Shown: one piece after another, positions 36,001-45,600 of the stretch
How the letters are laid out: each line of letters begins with the position of its first letter
How positions within the stretch are numbered: position 1 is the stretch's first letter
From: Chloromonas sp. AAM2
Taxonomy: Eukaryota > Chlorophyta > Chlorophyceae > Chlamydomonadales > Chlamydomonadaceae
Assembly: GCA_004335635.1 (NCBI GenBank)
Contig: QAXH01006225.1
Span: 1-58,263, forward strand
DNA length: 58,263 nucleotides
Reading direction: 5' to 3'
Notes under the pieces: model-generated
The model's database searches: none
The model's input: the letters and a program-made list of their open reading frames with translations, nothing else
What the model was told of the DNA's origin: nothing
Program-made: the position numbers and the translations under genes

Positions 36001-36555
36001 AGATGACCTCGTCGAATGCAAATATAAGGTCGAACGCATGATTGCAGACTGCTTCCTCCTCCAATGACATGCAGAATTCTGGCACAAGCTTGGACAGCAA
36101 GCGGAGGGTCTCCAGGTCCTCGAGAATGTTGCTCGCCTTGTTTGTGATGAGCACGAGATACAGCCCCTGCAAGCGTCATGACAGGCCATGCTTTTGAATC
36201 AGCAAGCTCGGTCCCCAGTCCTCGAGACACTTGGGCTTGCTACGTCGCGCTGCAACCCTGCTCAATTCAAGATCGGCTGTTTCTCACCTCCATGGGCTGA
36301 TAGATGTAGCGTACGTTCTCTGTCTCCACAAAGGTGTGCTGCTTGCCACTGCCTACAAGCTTGGGGAAGGCCGCGAGCAGCCCCTCAATGCGGATCCTGG
36401 ACATGTCCATGTACTGACGACTCACCAGGGCTGCATCACAGCAATGCATGGGAATGTGAGCTAGAAGGACCCAAAGTAGCAGGCAGGACACACAAGAAGC
36501 CCACTGGCTTACGTTTGCCCCCCTTGGCCAATATGCTGGCAGCCAGGACCACCAT
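33009..36555 (-). CDS. ARCN1: Coatomer subunit delta (delta-COP)
   Basis: Exons (minus): 36555-36513, 36430-36288, 36166-35906, 35817-35230, 34581-34456, 34101-33988, 33613-33476, 33137-33009; 513 aa, close to the 511-527 aa of plant and animal delta-COP. It is a subunit of the COPI coat for retrograde Golgi-to-ER vesicles in the cytosol. Seen: longin-type N-terminus [14 protein letters not shown]...[32 protein letters not shown], the linker [13 protein letters not shown], a Gly/Ser/Pro-rich hinge, then the mu-homology domain with [41 protein letters not shown] and the conserved C-terminus [13 protein letters not shown]...VPVKYSSKR. Nothing is missing. The last exon is short and well conserved. 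Residue 15 is Pro where most homologues have Val, Ala or Gly, a consequence of the phase-1 first splice. Confidence 0.97.
33618..33695. repeat. 26-bp tandem repeat, three units, at a splice acceptor
   Basis: Units atcacaccacatgtgcattg with 26-base spacing lie directly upstream (minus sense) of the acceptor of delta-COP exon 7, covering the expected branch point. Confidence 0.85.
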
Positions 36556-37013
36556 GATGTCGCTGTTTCGCGTTCCTGTGCTGGGGTTGAACAAACTGTC
36601 AGTGCCTCAGATGATCACCGGCTCAAGGCCTCTGCCGCTGCGCAGCGCTGTAGCACCTGTCGACCTGTTGCTTGCGCTCGGCAGCCGAACAGATCGGTCC
36701 AGCGCGCTACATGCTGGTGAAAAAGGGACACCGGGTTCACGTGAAAGCAGTTGACACTTGAGTTCCAGCCAGGTTCCTAATCTGCCTTGTTCTTCCTTAC
36801 TCTGTGTTGGTTATCAGCTATTTGCTACATCTCTTTTGTTTATCAGGCTCTCTGAACAGCCAGAACCTGGATACTGCACATCCAAACTGGCGGTCTGGAC
36901 TGTGACTGGCTTCCATTCGTATGGATCCGCGTACTTGACCGAGTAGGGACAGCTGTGTATGACACCTGTGAGTGCTGTGAATGACAAATACAGGCACCAG
37001 ATGGACGCAATAA
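36556..37013. promoter_or_regulatory. Upstream region of delta-COP gene
   Basis: 458 bases between the delta-COP start codon and the left end of the mobile element. No motif was recognised; the promoter role is inferred from position. Confidence 0.3.
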
Positions 37014-37100
37014 GCCAGAAACCCACCAGCTGGGCATCACTGTGGTAACAAGCTAACAGATTGTGTCCAGCCGAGCACGGCCGTTAAACGCTCAGGAAGC
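37014..37100 (-). repeat. Left terminal inverted repeat
   Basis: Matches the reverse complement of the right end at 38635-38847 and of 28093-28307, from gccagaaaccc to cgctcaggaagc. Similarity stops at 37100. Confidence 0.8.
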
Positions 37101-37239
37101 CTACCTACTAGCATGCGCTTCAGTTCAAATGGGTTGCAGATAGGTTGCAGCTGTCAAGCCGTTGGTGTAAACAGATGTGCCCTTGGCCATCGTTGCAAAG
37201 ACTCGATCAGGACATGCATGAACACCGCGGGTAGGTCCT

Positions 37240-38111
37240 CAGTTATACCTGCACTGTGAGCATTGCGCGTTGATGGTTTTATGTTTTGTTACTCGCATCA
37301 CACAATGATCCATGATGACGTAGTTTGGCCATGCATCGACCTCGACCACTGAAGGTTCCGTAGCAAAGATGTGGATGGTCCCCACCTCAGCTCACTTTGG
37401 AGGGATGCAGCAGGCATATGTCAGGAAGAGCAATAAAATGCTTCCTTGAATTGCAGAGTGTGGATCGGCCTCTTGCCTGAGTTTTGATAGTTGCTCGCGC
37501 CAGGCCGGCATGGGCACATAATTGGCTTTCTGCCGGTCACTCACAGGTGCGTTTTGTCTTGATACCCTGAGATGCCTGGCTCTGTGCTCTGCAGCCGCAC
37601 GTGCCCATGCCTCGTGTGCTGAAGGTTGCTGCTCCTTCAGTGTCGGGTTGTACTGAAACACTGACAGCAAGGCCGTGATGTATGTGCTCTCAGTGTATGG
37701 ATTATTGCATTTGCGATGCAGTTCGATGCGGTGGTCAGACGAAGGTTGCCATGACGTGAAGGAAGTTTGCAACATTCAGCAGAGCACACATGTTCATGAT
37801 GTGGTTAACATAACCAGAGACAGTGGTAGCCGAGGCATTGATTACGTCAATGAAGTATGCCTCAATTCCAGTCCGGCGCTCCGGACACATTGACTTTGCC
37901 TCAGCTAGATGGACTTGACATGCTGCTGCAATAACAGTGGTGAACGGAAGCGTTCTCTTAGCTTCCATGCAAACTCTTCTGGGTTCTGCATGACCCGTGC
38001 TAGACTGTCGCTTTGAGCAACTGTGGTCAGGCGTGCAAGCAGTAACTCGCCTGTGGTGTTTTTTATCACTCTGTTTCCACCCGCACAACTACAAAAGCAT
38101 AGGTTAATCAT
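37240..38111 (-). pseudogene. Broken tyrosine-recombinase-like (YR) reading frame
   Basis: Three overlapping minus-strand frames carry consecutive parts of one protein: GNRVIKNTTGELLLARLTTV (near 38080), then SATTVSGYVNHIMNMCALLN, then STYITALLSVFQYNPTLKEQ...HEAWARAAAEH...NYVPMPAW...LTYACCIPPK. After the Lys a TGA interrupts, yet the same frame goes on with VDAWPNYVIMDH...VTKHKT. At least two frameshifts and one stop show it is inactive. The order (helical core-binding part, then a ..PP(K/M)(R).. segment followed by beta strands and KHKT) resembles tyrosine recombinases of Crypton-like algal elements. This is judged from remembered family patterns; the catalytic Arg, His and Tyr could not be assigned with certainty. 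Confidence 0.5.
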
Positions 38112-38125
38112 AACCGTGTGGGTTA

Positions 38126-38233
38126 CGTGTTCGACGCGAGCGGCGAGCTCCTACATTTTGGGTGGGATTGCCAAGCTGACACCCGGCCTCGCCATGGAGG
38201 GAGGAGAGGAGCTCGCCGCTCGCGTCGAACACG
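38126..38233. repeat. Perfect 27-bp inverted repeat (hairpin), 54-base loop
   Basis: Arm 38126-38152 (starts cgtgttcgacgcgagcgg) is the exact reverse complement of 38207-38233. A second pair, aatcataaccgtgt (38107-38120) and acacggttatgatt (38230-38243), overlaps it. It lies just upstream of the recombinase-like frame inside the mobile element. Confidence 0.9.
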
Positions 38234-38492
38234 GTTATGATTTGAGTAAACTCGTTGCTTAGAACACTAGACGTCCGCGCTTCTCAGCAAGCGTTCTGAG
38301 TGAACATTCCCCAGTAAGCGTTTTGAGCAAGCGTTTGCATGCAGTAAGCGTACTCCGTGAGCAACGAGCAAAAGCTCAAGTGTACCGAAGTAGTCTCTAG
38401 ACTCTCAAACAGCAAGGATGGACGATCCATCAGCCTTGGTCCCTTTGTTCTCCGCATGCTAGGTTTGCACTAACCACAGCCTGGTGCCACAG

Positions 38493-38564
38493 TTGGCCCT
38501 GCAGTAGATGTACAGACGCATGTAACCCTTGGCCCTGCAGTAGGTGTACAGACGCATGTAACCC
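38493..38564. repeat. 36-bp direct repeat, two units
   Basis: ttggccctgcagtag(a/g)tgt and the following bases to tgtaaccc are repeated with a single change. Internal to the mobile element. Confidence 0.9.
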
Positions 38565-38634
38565 CTAGCCCGCAGCCGTTTGTTGCACAGCCACCTGTCC
38601 TGGCGCAGTCGCATGTCCAGCCGCCTTTTGTACT

Positions 38635-38847
38635 GCGGTTCTTGCCTGCTTGGTGCGCTGCTGCTGCATGTGCGCTGTTTTTGCCTGTCCTGCTGTCGCC
38701 TGTTGTAGGCTAGGTTAGGCTAGGTTTTCAGTGCCTGAGTGTTCTGGTGCTTCCTGAGCTTTTCACGGCCGTGCTCGGCTGGACACATTTTGCATGCTTT
38801 TCACCACAGATGCACCCCATCGCCAGCCCAGCTGGTGGGTTTCTGGC
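38635..38847 (+). repeat. Right terminal repeat of mobile element
   Basis: About 213 bp shared with 28093-28307, including gttgtaggctaggttaggct. The terminal 105 bp pair with the left end at 37014-37100. Confidence 0.8.
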
Positions 38848-39644
38848 ACGTAAGTAGGGTTCAAATCCAGATGATGTCAGGGTTTTCGAATTGAGTACCA
38901 TCAGTCCTGTGCAAATGCGTGAGTTGGAACACCTTTCTTGCTCAGGGTCGGTCAGGGCGATACACATCTCAATCCGTATCATGTGACGGTTTCTCTGATA
39001 TCAAAATGTCTGTAAAATGTCTGCATAGGAGATCAAGGGGTGGCCATTGGATAATGATATCAAGCCAGGTGCAGACATCACTTGCAGGCTTTGTAAGACA
39101 TGTATGCTTGCGTCACCCTGGCTTGATGAATGACGGTGCAGCGCAACAGTTGGCTTGCACGCTGGTGATGGAAAGTGCCGCGGCTGCCGACAATCTTTGG
39201 CCTGTGCATCAGAACAATACCGCCCTGAGCAGTGTGCATGTACAGCCCAGTAGATAACTCAGAGCATCAGGGTGAGCGCGCTTTACGCTTGCCACACCCA
39301 CCTAACCCTAACCTCAACCTAGCCAGGTATCAGTGACTCGTGCAAAGCCGCTGTTGTGGGTTTTAGAAACCATGGTTACTGATATTGGAGCACCGAGGTG
39401 AAGAGAAGGCCAAAAGTCAGGCGATTCTTTGCCGAGATTTCAAAAGAAAACTTTTTGCGTTTCACTCTTGGCGTTGCCCGCGGTGACATGTTTGCCGCAT
39501 TTGCGGTGTGCGCCTTGTTTATCTGCAGCTCCTGCAGGTTGTAGAGTCATGTTGAACAAAATTACAGGCGTCCGCGAAGCGACACTGGCCACGTTGGGCA
39601 CACCATCATTCTGAGTTGACGTCGTGTGCATCGTGCGCAGCTTC
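38848..39644. other. Spacer upstream of RECN
   Basis: Presumed RECN promoter and 5' leader. A possible acceptor (gtgcgcag) ends at 39640, so a non-coding or transit-peptide exon could lie here. A short ccctaaccctaacc-like stretch occurs near 39300. Nothing else was recognised. Confidence 0.4.
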
Positions 39645-42600
39645 ATGTATCCAATCAGAATCACAGCAGATATTTCGGGCAGGATGCGGAAACTGGGGTT
39701 TCTGACAGGCCACCGACCTTGCGGCTGCACCAAGCCAGCAGCCCTGAAAAGCAAACACAGGATGCGACTATTACCAGCATCGATAACGAATTACAGGCCG
39801 CAAGACGTGCAGCAACCGCAGACTTCCATGCCTGTCACGCCCACCATCCCACTCCCGCACATGGTCCCCTTCCCTGCACGGAATAGAGCTGACAGCAGGC
39901 AGCCAAACAGTCAGCACGACCTTGGCTCTAGCCAGCAAGGAGGTGCCAGTCCTGCCAACAAGGCTCATGCCTCAGCCGGACCCATGCCCAACAGAACAGC
40001 CTTGCTACGAATTCGGGTGCAGAACTTTGCACTTGTTGAGGAGCAGACAATTCAGTTTGGCCATTCCCTCAACGCAGTCACTGGAGAGAGTGGCAGTGGA
40101 AAATCTGTCTTGGTGAGCATGCAACTATGCTTGACACAGATATACTTCAATCTGTGCACTTTTTCCTACTGTCTTCGTTCCGTTCCTGCGCCATTGCCAC
40201 CTACCATGTGACCCATGAAGCGACCAGCACCCTTCGAAAGACCTACATGCCCTTCCCAGTCCCACTGTATTAGCCGCACTCCCTGCCACCTCTTCATCTG
40301 ACACCGTCCTGTGGTGATGCACATGCACACCAGTGCCTCCGCATATAACACACCATCATGTGGTGATGCACATGTACGTGCACACCAATGCATGTCCCCA
40401 TTGCACCGCATCTGCCATCATCCTGTCAATCTGTGGTGCAGGTCGAGGCTTTGAACCAGCTTTTAGGCAACTCTGCCCCGCCAGAGTGTGTGCGTGAGCC
40501 CTCTGACATGGCGGTCGTTGAGGGCAGTTTCTGGCTCAGCACCGGCACAGCCCTGGCAGTCAGGCGGGCGTTGGAGGGAGAGGGCGTCACTCTCAAAGCT
40601 CTGCCGCCTGCACGCCCATGCCAGCTAGTCTTGCGGCGCGAGGTGAGACGTAATGGTCAGTCAGACATACCAAGGCTTTACCTTTCAGTACAAGTAGAGC
40701 CAGCCAGAAAGCCATTTGCCATGATTCTCAAAGATTCTTGAAGCCTGGGATTTGTAAAGAAAAGGAAACGGAAGTTTTGACTGTTCACCAGCTAGTCATA
40801 AGGCGGGAGCTGAGGGACGGCGCTCATGCCAGCTAGTTATAAGGCCTGACAGGCATCGGGCAGGGGCCACGGAACAGTACCAGCCAGCATGCTTGCAAGT
40901 ATTGAGGTGTCAGCACATGGAACAGTGGGTAAGTACACTAGCAGCAGGTCCACAATGCAGTAGCTTAAGGGGCATGTGGGGCACAGTGCTCGTGCTTTGC
41001 TGAATGGCATGATGTAGGCGGTCTGTTTGGTGTGCAGCACCGTTAACTGCAAAACCACACTTAGACAAAAGGCAAAAAAAAAACACTCGTACACATGTTT
41101 TTGCTGACACACACTGGTTCCAGTGACGGTTTCCAAAACGGTCCCAGAAATGGCAAACTTCTTTTGCTGACACACAGCGAGGGAAAACGACGATGATGAT
41201 ATGCAACATGCCCCCAGGACTAACCTTGCTATGAATGTGCAGATACTGAAGCAGGAGGCGGCTGTCAACGGCGGTGTACGTCCCGCTCTCCGCTCCCGCT
41301 GTTTTGTGGGCGGTTTCCCCGTCACCCTACGTGCGCTGCGTGCGCTAGGCGGGCTGCTTGTTGACATGAACGGGCAGCACAGCAGCCTGGCGTTGAGAGA
41401 AGGGTCTACTCAGCTGGCGTTGCTTGACAGAGTGGCGGGCTGTGGGGCACTGGTGGCGCAGGTGGGAAAGCCTAAGAGCACTCTTATGTGATACGTGTGC
41501 ATGTGGGAAGCCCATGTGATGCATGTGCATGTGGGAGGCCCATTTGATGCATGTGCATGTGGGAGGCCCATGTGATGCATGTGCATGTGGGACAGCTTAT
41601 GAGGAGGCTTCCAACCATTGTCGTAAGCCGTCCTCTGTCAAGCGGGTACGGTCAAGATGGCTTAGGTTGGCAGAGTCGAACATGCATCACAGGTCTTAAG
41701 GCAGAGTCAAACAGACATGTACAAGAGAGGACAAGAGCATGACTCTAGTCAAACTGAGGCGTCGACGAAAGACTGCTTGTGGCAGGCAGACATTCGCAGA
41801 ACACTATCAGGGTTGGCGTCACAGGTCCCAAGGCCAGGGCAGAACACCTATTCGGCAAACATCTTTTTTTTTGCGTGATGCACGTTTGGGCTCGGCTGTG
41901 GTGGTTCACTGAAACGGTAAGCAATGCCACGTTGGTACGCAAAATGGCATTGGCAAGCGTTGGCAAACACTAACACTTTTCAATGATTGACAAGCAGATG
42001 GTGATCATCAGCTCATCATTAGCACTGGCTGTGGTGCAGGTCAACCGGCTTATCTCGGACATGGGTGATGTTGAGTCGCGCCTGGAGCAGCTCGATGCCC
42101 TGAGTGACTCACAGGAGAGAGACATGCGGAGGAAACTGGTGGAAGCGGTGGGTGTGGGTCATGGGTCTGACGCCAACTGTAGGGAAAGGATGTCATGAGG
42201 CAAAACATCAAGTGCATGGCTGGCTCCACAGAATCATTGTCTTTCATACTGAGCAGCGGCTTGTCAGCAGCTCACACTCTACTGAGCAGCAGCTCACATT
42301 CTGCAGAAATGCGCTTGATGTGACACGAGACACGCTCGCACACACATGCACAACCATGCGTGTTTTGTTCAGGTGCGCAAAGCGCGCGTGGTTGCGGGTG
42401 AGGAGGTGCGATTGAGGAGGGAGGTGCGCGCACTGGACGCAAGAAGACAGGTGGGATATACTCACCATCACCTGTCGTGCTGCAAAACCATTGTCACACG
42501 ATTAGCACTCAATGCCACATGGCTCAAGGCAGTATCGCAGTTACGGGGTGTGTGTGCGTGTGTGTGTGTGTGCGTGCGGTCCAGATGGTAGACTCTGCTC

Positions 42601-45600
42601 TCCCGTCACCATTCGCACTGGCCATTCTGCCGGTTATGAGGACAATGGTAAACTGCTCTGCCTGCCGTTATGATTTCCTGGCTATAGTCTTGCAAAGGAT
42701 GAGCTGTTTGTATGTGTTGTTTGTATTATTTGTATGCGTAGCTAAGCAGTGCAGCTGCCCGTGCCCTTGGCCAAACAGTTTAGGCGCTTGGCAGCTGCCC
42801 ACTTCACCCGTCAGCATTGTGCCCCCCAAGCGAGCAGCAGTGACATGCTCTGTTCTTGAGGAACGGCTCCACCAGACTGATGTTTACATTGCCGTTGTGA
42901 CAGGTAGCACTGCAGATGGATCGGTTTCTTCTTGGAAAAGGATGTAAGCGAGATATAATAGATATAATAGATCCATACATACGATGTGTATGTTTCTATG
43001 CCAAACAGGTGGCTGAGCAGTGTGCGGCTGCGCGGGCCGCGCTAGCGGGCGACTCCCTGAGTGGAGGCGGGCTGGTGGCGGCGGTTAAGGCGGTTGAGGG
43101 GCAGCTCAGGGGGGCAATGAGCACACAGGGGCCAAGGGCACCGGCAGGGGCAGGTGAGCTTAGAGGGAATGGGCAGGGTAAGACACTGAGCACGTTGATT
43201 TCAGGTCAGACGCATCACAGCATTGCAGCAGTATTATCATTGTGTGTGCACTGGATTGTATTATTACCGTAGCAGTATTATTCCTCTACTTGATGCCTTC
43301 CTCGTACGTGCACGTCTGCGTTCCAATACTTGTGCAAGCCAGCATGATGGTAAGTTACAGGTATCGCTCAACCCCTGACTAAAAATCATCTTTACATCAC
43401 CACCACCACCACCACCACAATGCTGCTTTTTGCAACTAATCCAGCCCCAGAGGGCCAGCAGGCTGTAGCAAGGAGAGGCAGGGGTGCCCCACTCCCAACT
43501 TGGAACCGTGTTGCTAGTGATGGCATTCGTACTTTGCATCCTGCTACCAGTGAGCTTTCTTGGCTTAACGATTGTCAGGCGCGTAATTGTTGGAGAGATA
43601 TTGTGACTAGCTGCAGTACCGTGGGTTAAACCATGAAAAGCCATGTAATGATGATGTGACCCAAGGCTCTGCCCAACGCTGCCATTGTCCCTATGGCAAG
43701 TGAAATAACGCTGTGTGGTCGTGTAGTCTGACCTATCTGCATTCCCACATTGCATTCCCACATGTTGTGCAAATGGCACAAGCCATGGGCGACCATCACT
43801 CATACAATGCGAGGGCGACCACCAAGATGTTTGCGAGGGCGTTGATGATGTTGATGACCACATAAAACAAGGACTGTTGTTTGTCTGCTCACAGGTGTGG
43901 TGGGCCCAGCCCGCATATCCGCCCTGGCAGCCGCCCGCGCCCGCAGTGCCACCCCTTCCAGCCGGACAGCAACCTCTGCGTCCCCCCGGGGACAGACCAA
44001 ACCCATGCGCAGGGCAAGCAGCTCTGCTCCAACCCCATCCAGCACTGCCACCACATCAATAGCCATGCAAGCAAGCGAAGAAGCGCAAGGCCGCGGTCAG
44101 GGGATCGACACTGCAGCAAACGGGGCGGCGGTTGGCGTGCCGCTTTCTGGCGGTTTGGCGGCCGGAGTACTGACGCCGGGCGGAAGTAGGAGCGGGAATG
44201 ACAGTGCGGATGAGGGAGATTTGCATGCGGGAACTGGGCGCATGCACCAACAGATGCAAAACCAGCAGGTGGGCTTCTGGGCAAGCGGTCGCGCATGGCC
44301 CACATCTGTCAAGAATCGCTGTCACACAACAATGTGAGATCTGTTTATCTGATTGCTGTGTGTGGCATACGCTGGCTAGCTTTGGTGGTGGCTTTCACGA
44401 GCTTGCCCCAGGCCTGAGCCCATTCTTTGGGCTGTTCAAATCTGTTCCATCTCATCCTTGCTGACGGCCTGTAAGGTGTGAGTTCCTAACTTGCAATTCT
44501 GCCTTGTTAAGGCATACAATCTGCGCCTCCGGTGACCATATACCCACTTGCATCCATACAAGATGCAACGGAAGACGAGCCTGCTGTAGAGGAAAAAGAC
44601 GATCAGGAGGAAGAAGAGGAGAGCAGTGCGCTGGTTCAGGCGCCAGAAGGGCTAGCCTATAGGACGCCTACGTAGCAAACTCGTATATATAGCTCCCGTT
44701 GCATCCCTGAAGCATATTGCGCACCTCCACTGACCACTTGCATCTACGCAGGATGAACAGAAAGTACAGGAAGAAGGCGACGAGGAGGAAGAGGAAGAGG
44801 AGGAGAGCAGCGCCCTGCTTCAGGCACTGGAGGCCCTGGCAGCGGCACGACAGCAGATGGCAGCGGCTGAGTCGCTGGTCAAGGCACATGCACGGCAGTC
44901 AGTGCTGGACATGCAGGAGTATGATGAGAAGAGCGAAAGGCTGCAAACGGTGGGTGGATGGTGGATGAATGGGAACAGAGGGGTGGGTGGGTGGCCATGT
45001 TTGGGCAGGTGAGTTTCTGGGGAATGCACTTCAACGACATTGAGCGTGACTGTATCCAACTGCGTCTGTGGGCATGTGTGTGCGTGCGTGTGCGTGTGCC
45101 TACGAGCTCCAGCCTATACGTCAGCCTGTTTGTTTGTTTGTTTGTTTGCCCGCACATGTGCCCCCTGCTATCCCGCCCGCCTGCAGTTGGACAAGTTGTT
45201 GCGCAGTCAGCGCTGCCGCACCTCTGAGGAACTCCTGGAAGCAGCAGAAACCGCTGAGAAACAGCTGTCAGAATACGAGGAAATGGCCGCACATGCGGTG
45301 AGTCGGAGAACACGTGATAGAACACCCATCAGTGTCTGATGTCAGGCGTGTCAGGACAGCACAGGGCGCTGGGTGAACGGACCACCATTGAAGAGATCCT
45401 GGTCTTGCTTTCTGTTGCCCAGTACCAATTGTCGATACTCCACACACATGCAATTGCATGCAAATCAGTCAGCCAGTCCTTCAGGTGCTGTAATGCAACA
45501 CGTGCATGCAGCGATGTCAGTTCACTAGCCTTCGTGACAGGAAACGGACATGCTTACAATTTTTCAGTTTTTCGCCGTTTCATCACGTGCGCAGGAGGAG

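Larger units (their letters stand above)
37014..38847. mobile_element. Decayed TIR-flanked element with tyrosine-recombinase-like relic
   Basis: Left end gccagaaacccaccagctgg (37014-37033) is the exact inverse of the right end (38828-38847). Similarity continues inward for about 90-105 bp with one 14-base gap (gtgtccagccgagcacggcc is also shared). Between the ends are a broken minus-strand reading frame, a perfect 27-bp palindrome and a 36-bp direct repeat. Flanks acgcaataa and acgtaagta match at 6 of 9 positions, so a target duplication is at best degraded. A third copy of the end sits at 28093-28307, so the sequence has moved. Superfamily unassigned. Confidence 0.65.

Noticed and set aside
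36188..36754. 188-codon plus-strand ORF over the delta-COP 5' end
   Set aside because: Overlaps conserved delta-COP exons 1 and 2 on the other strand and has no recognisable domain.
39298..39325. Telomere-like ccctaaccctaacc stretch
   Set aside because: Only two imperfect units; too short to call an interstitial telomere.
39429..39614. Possible transit-peptide exon upstream of RECN (LPHLRCAPCLSAAPAG-like)
   Set aside because: No ATG begins the frame and no convincing donor joins it to the exon at 39645; kept only as a possibility.
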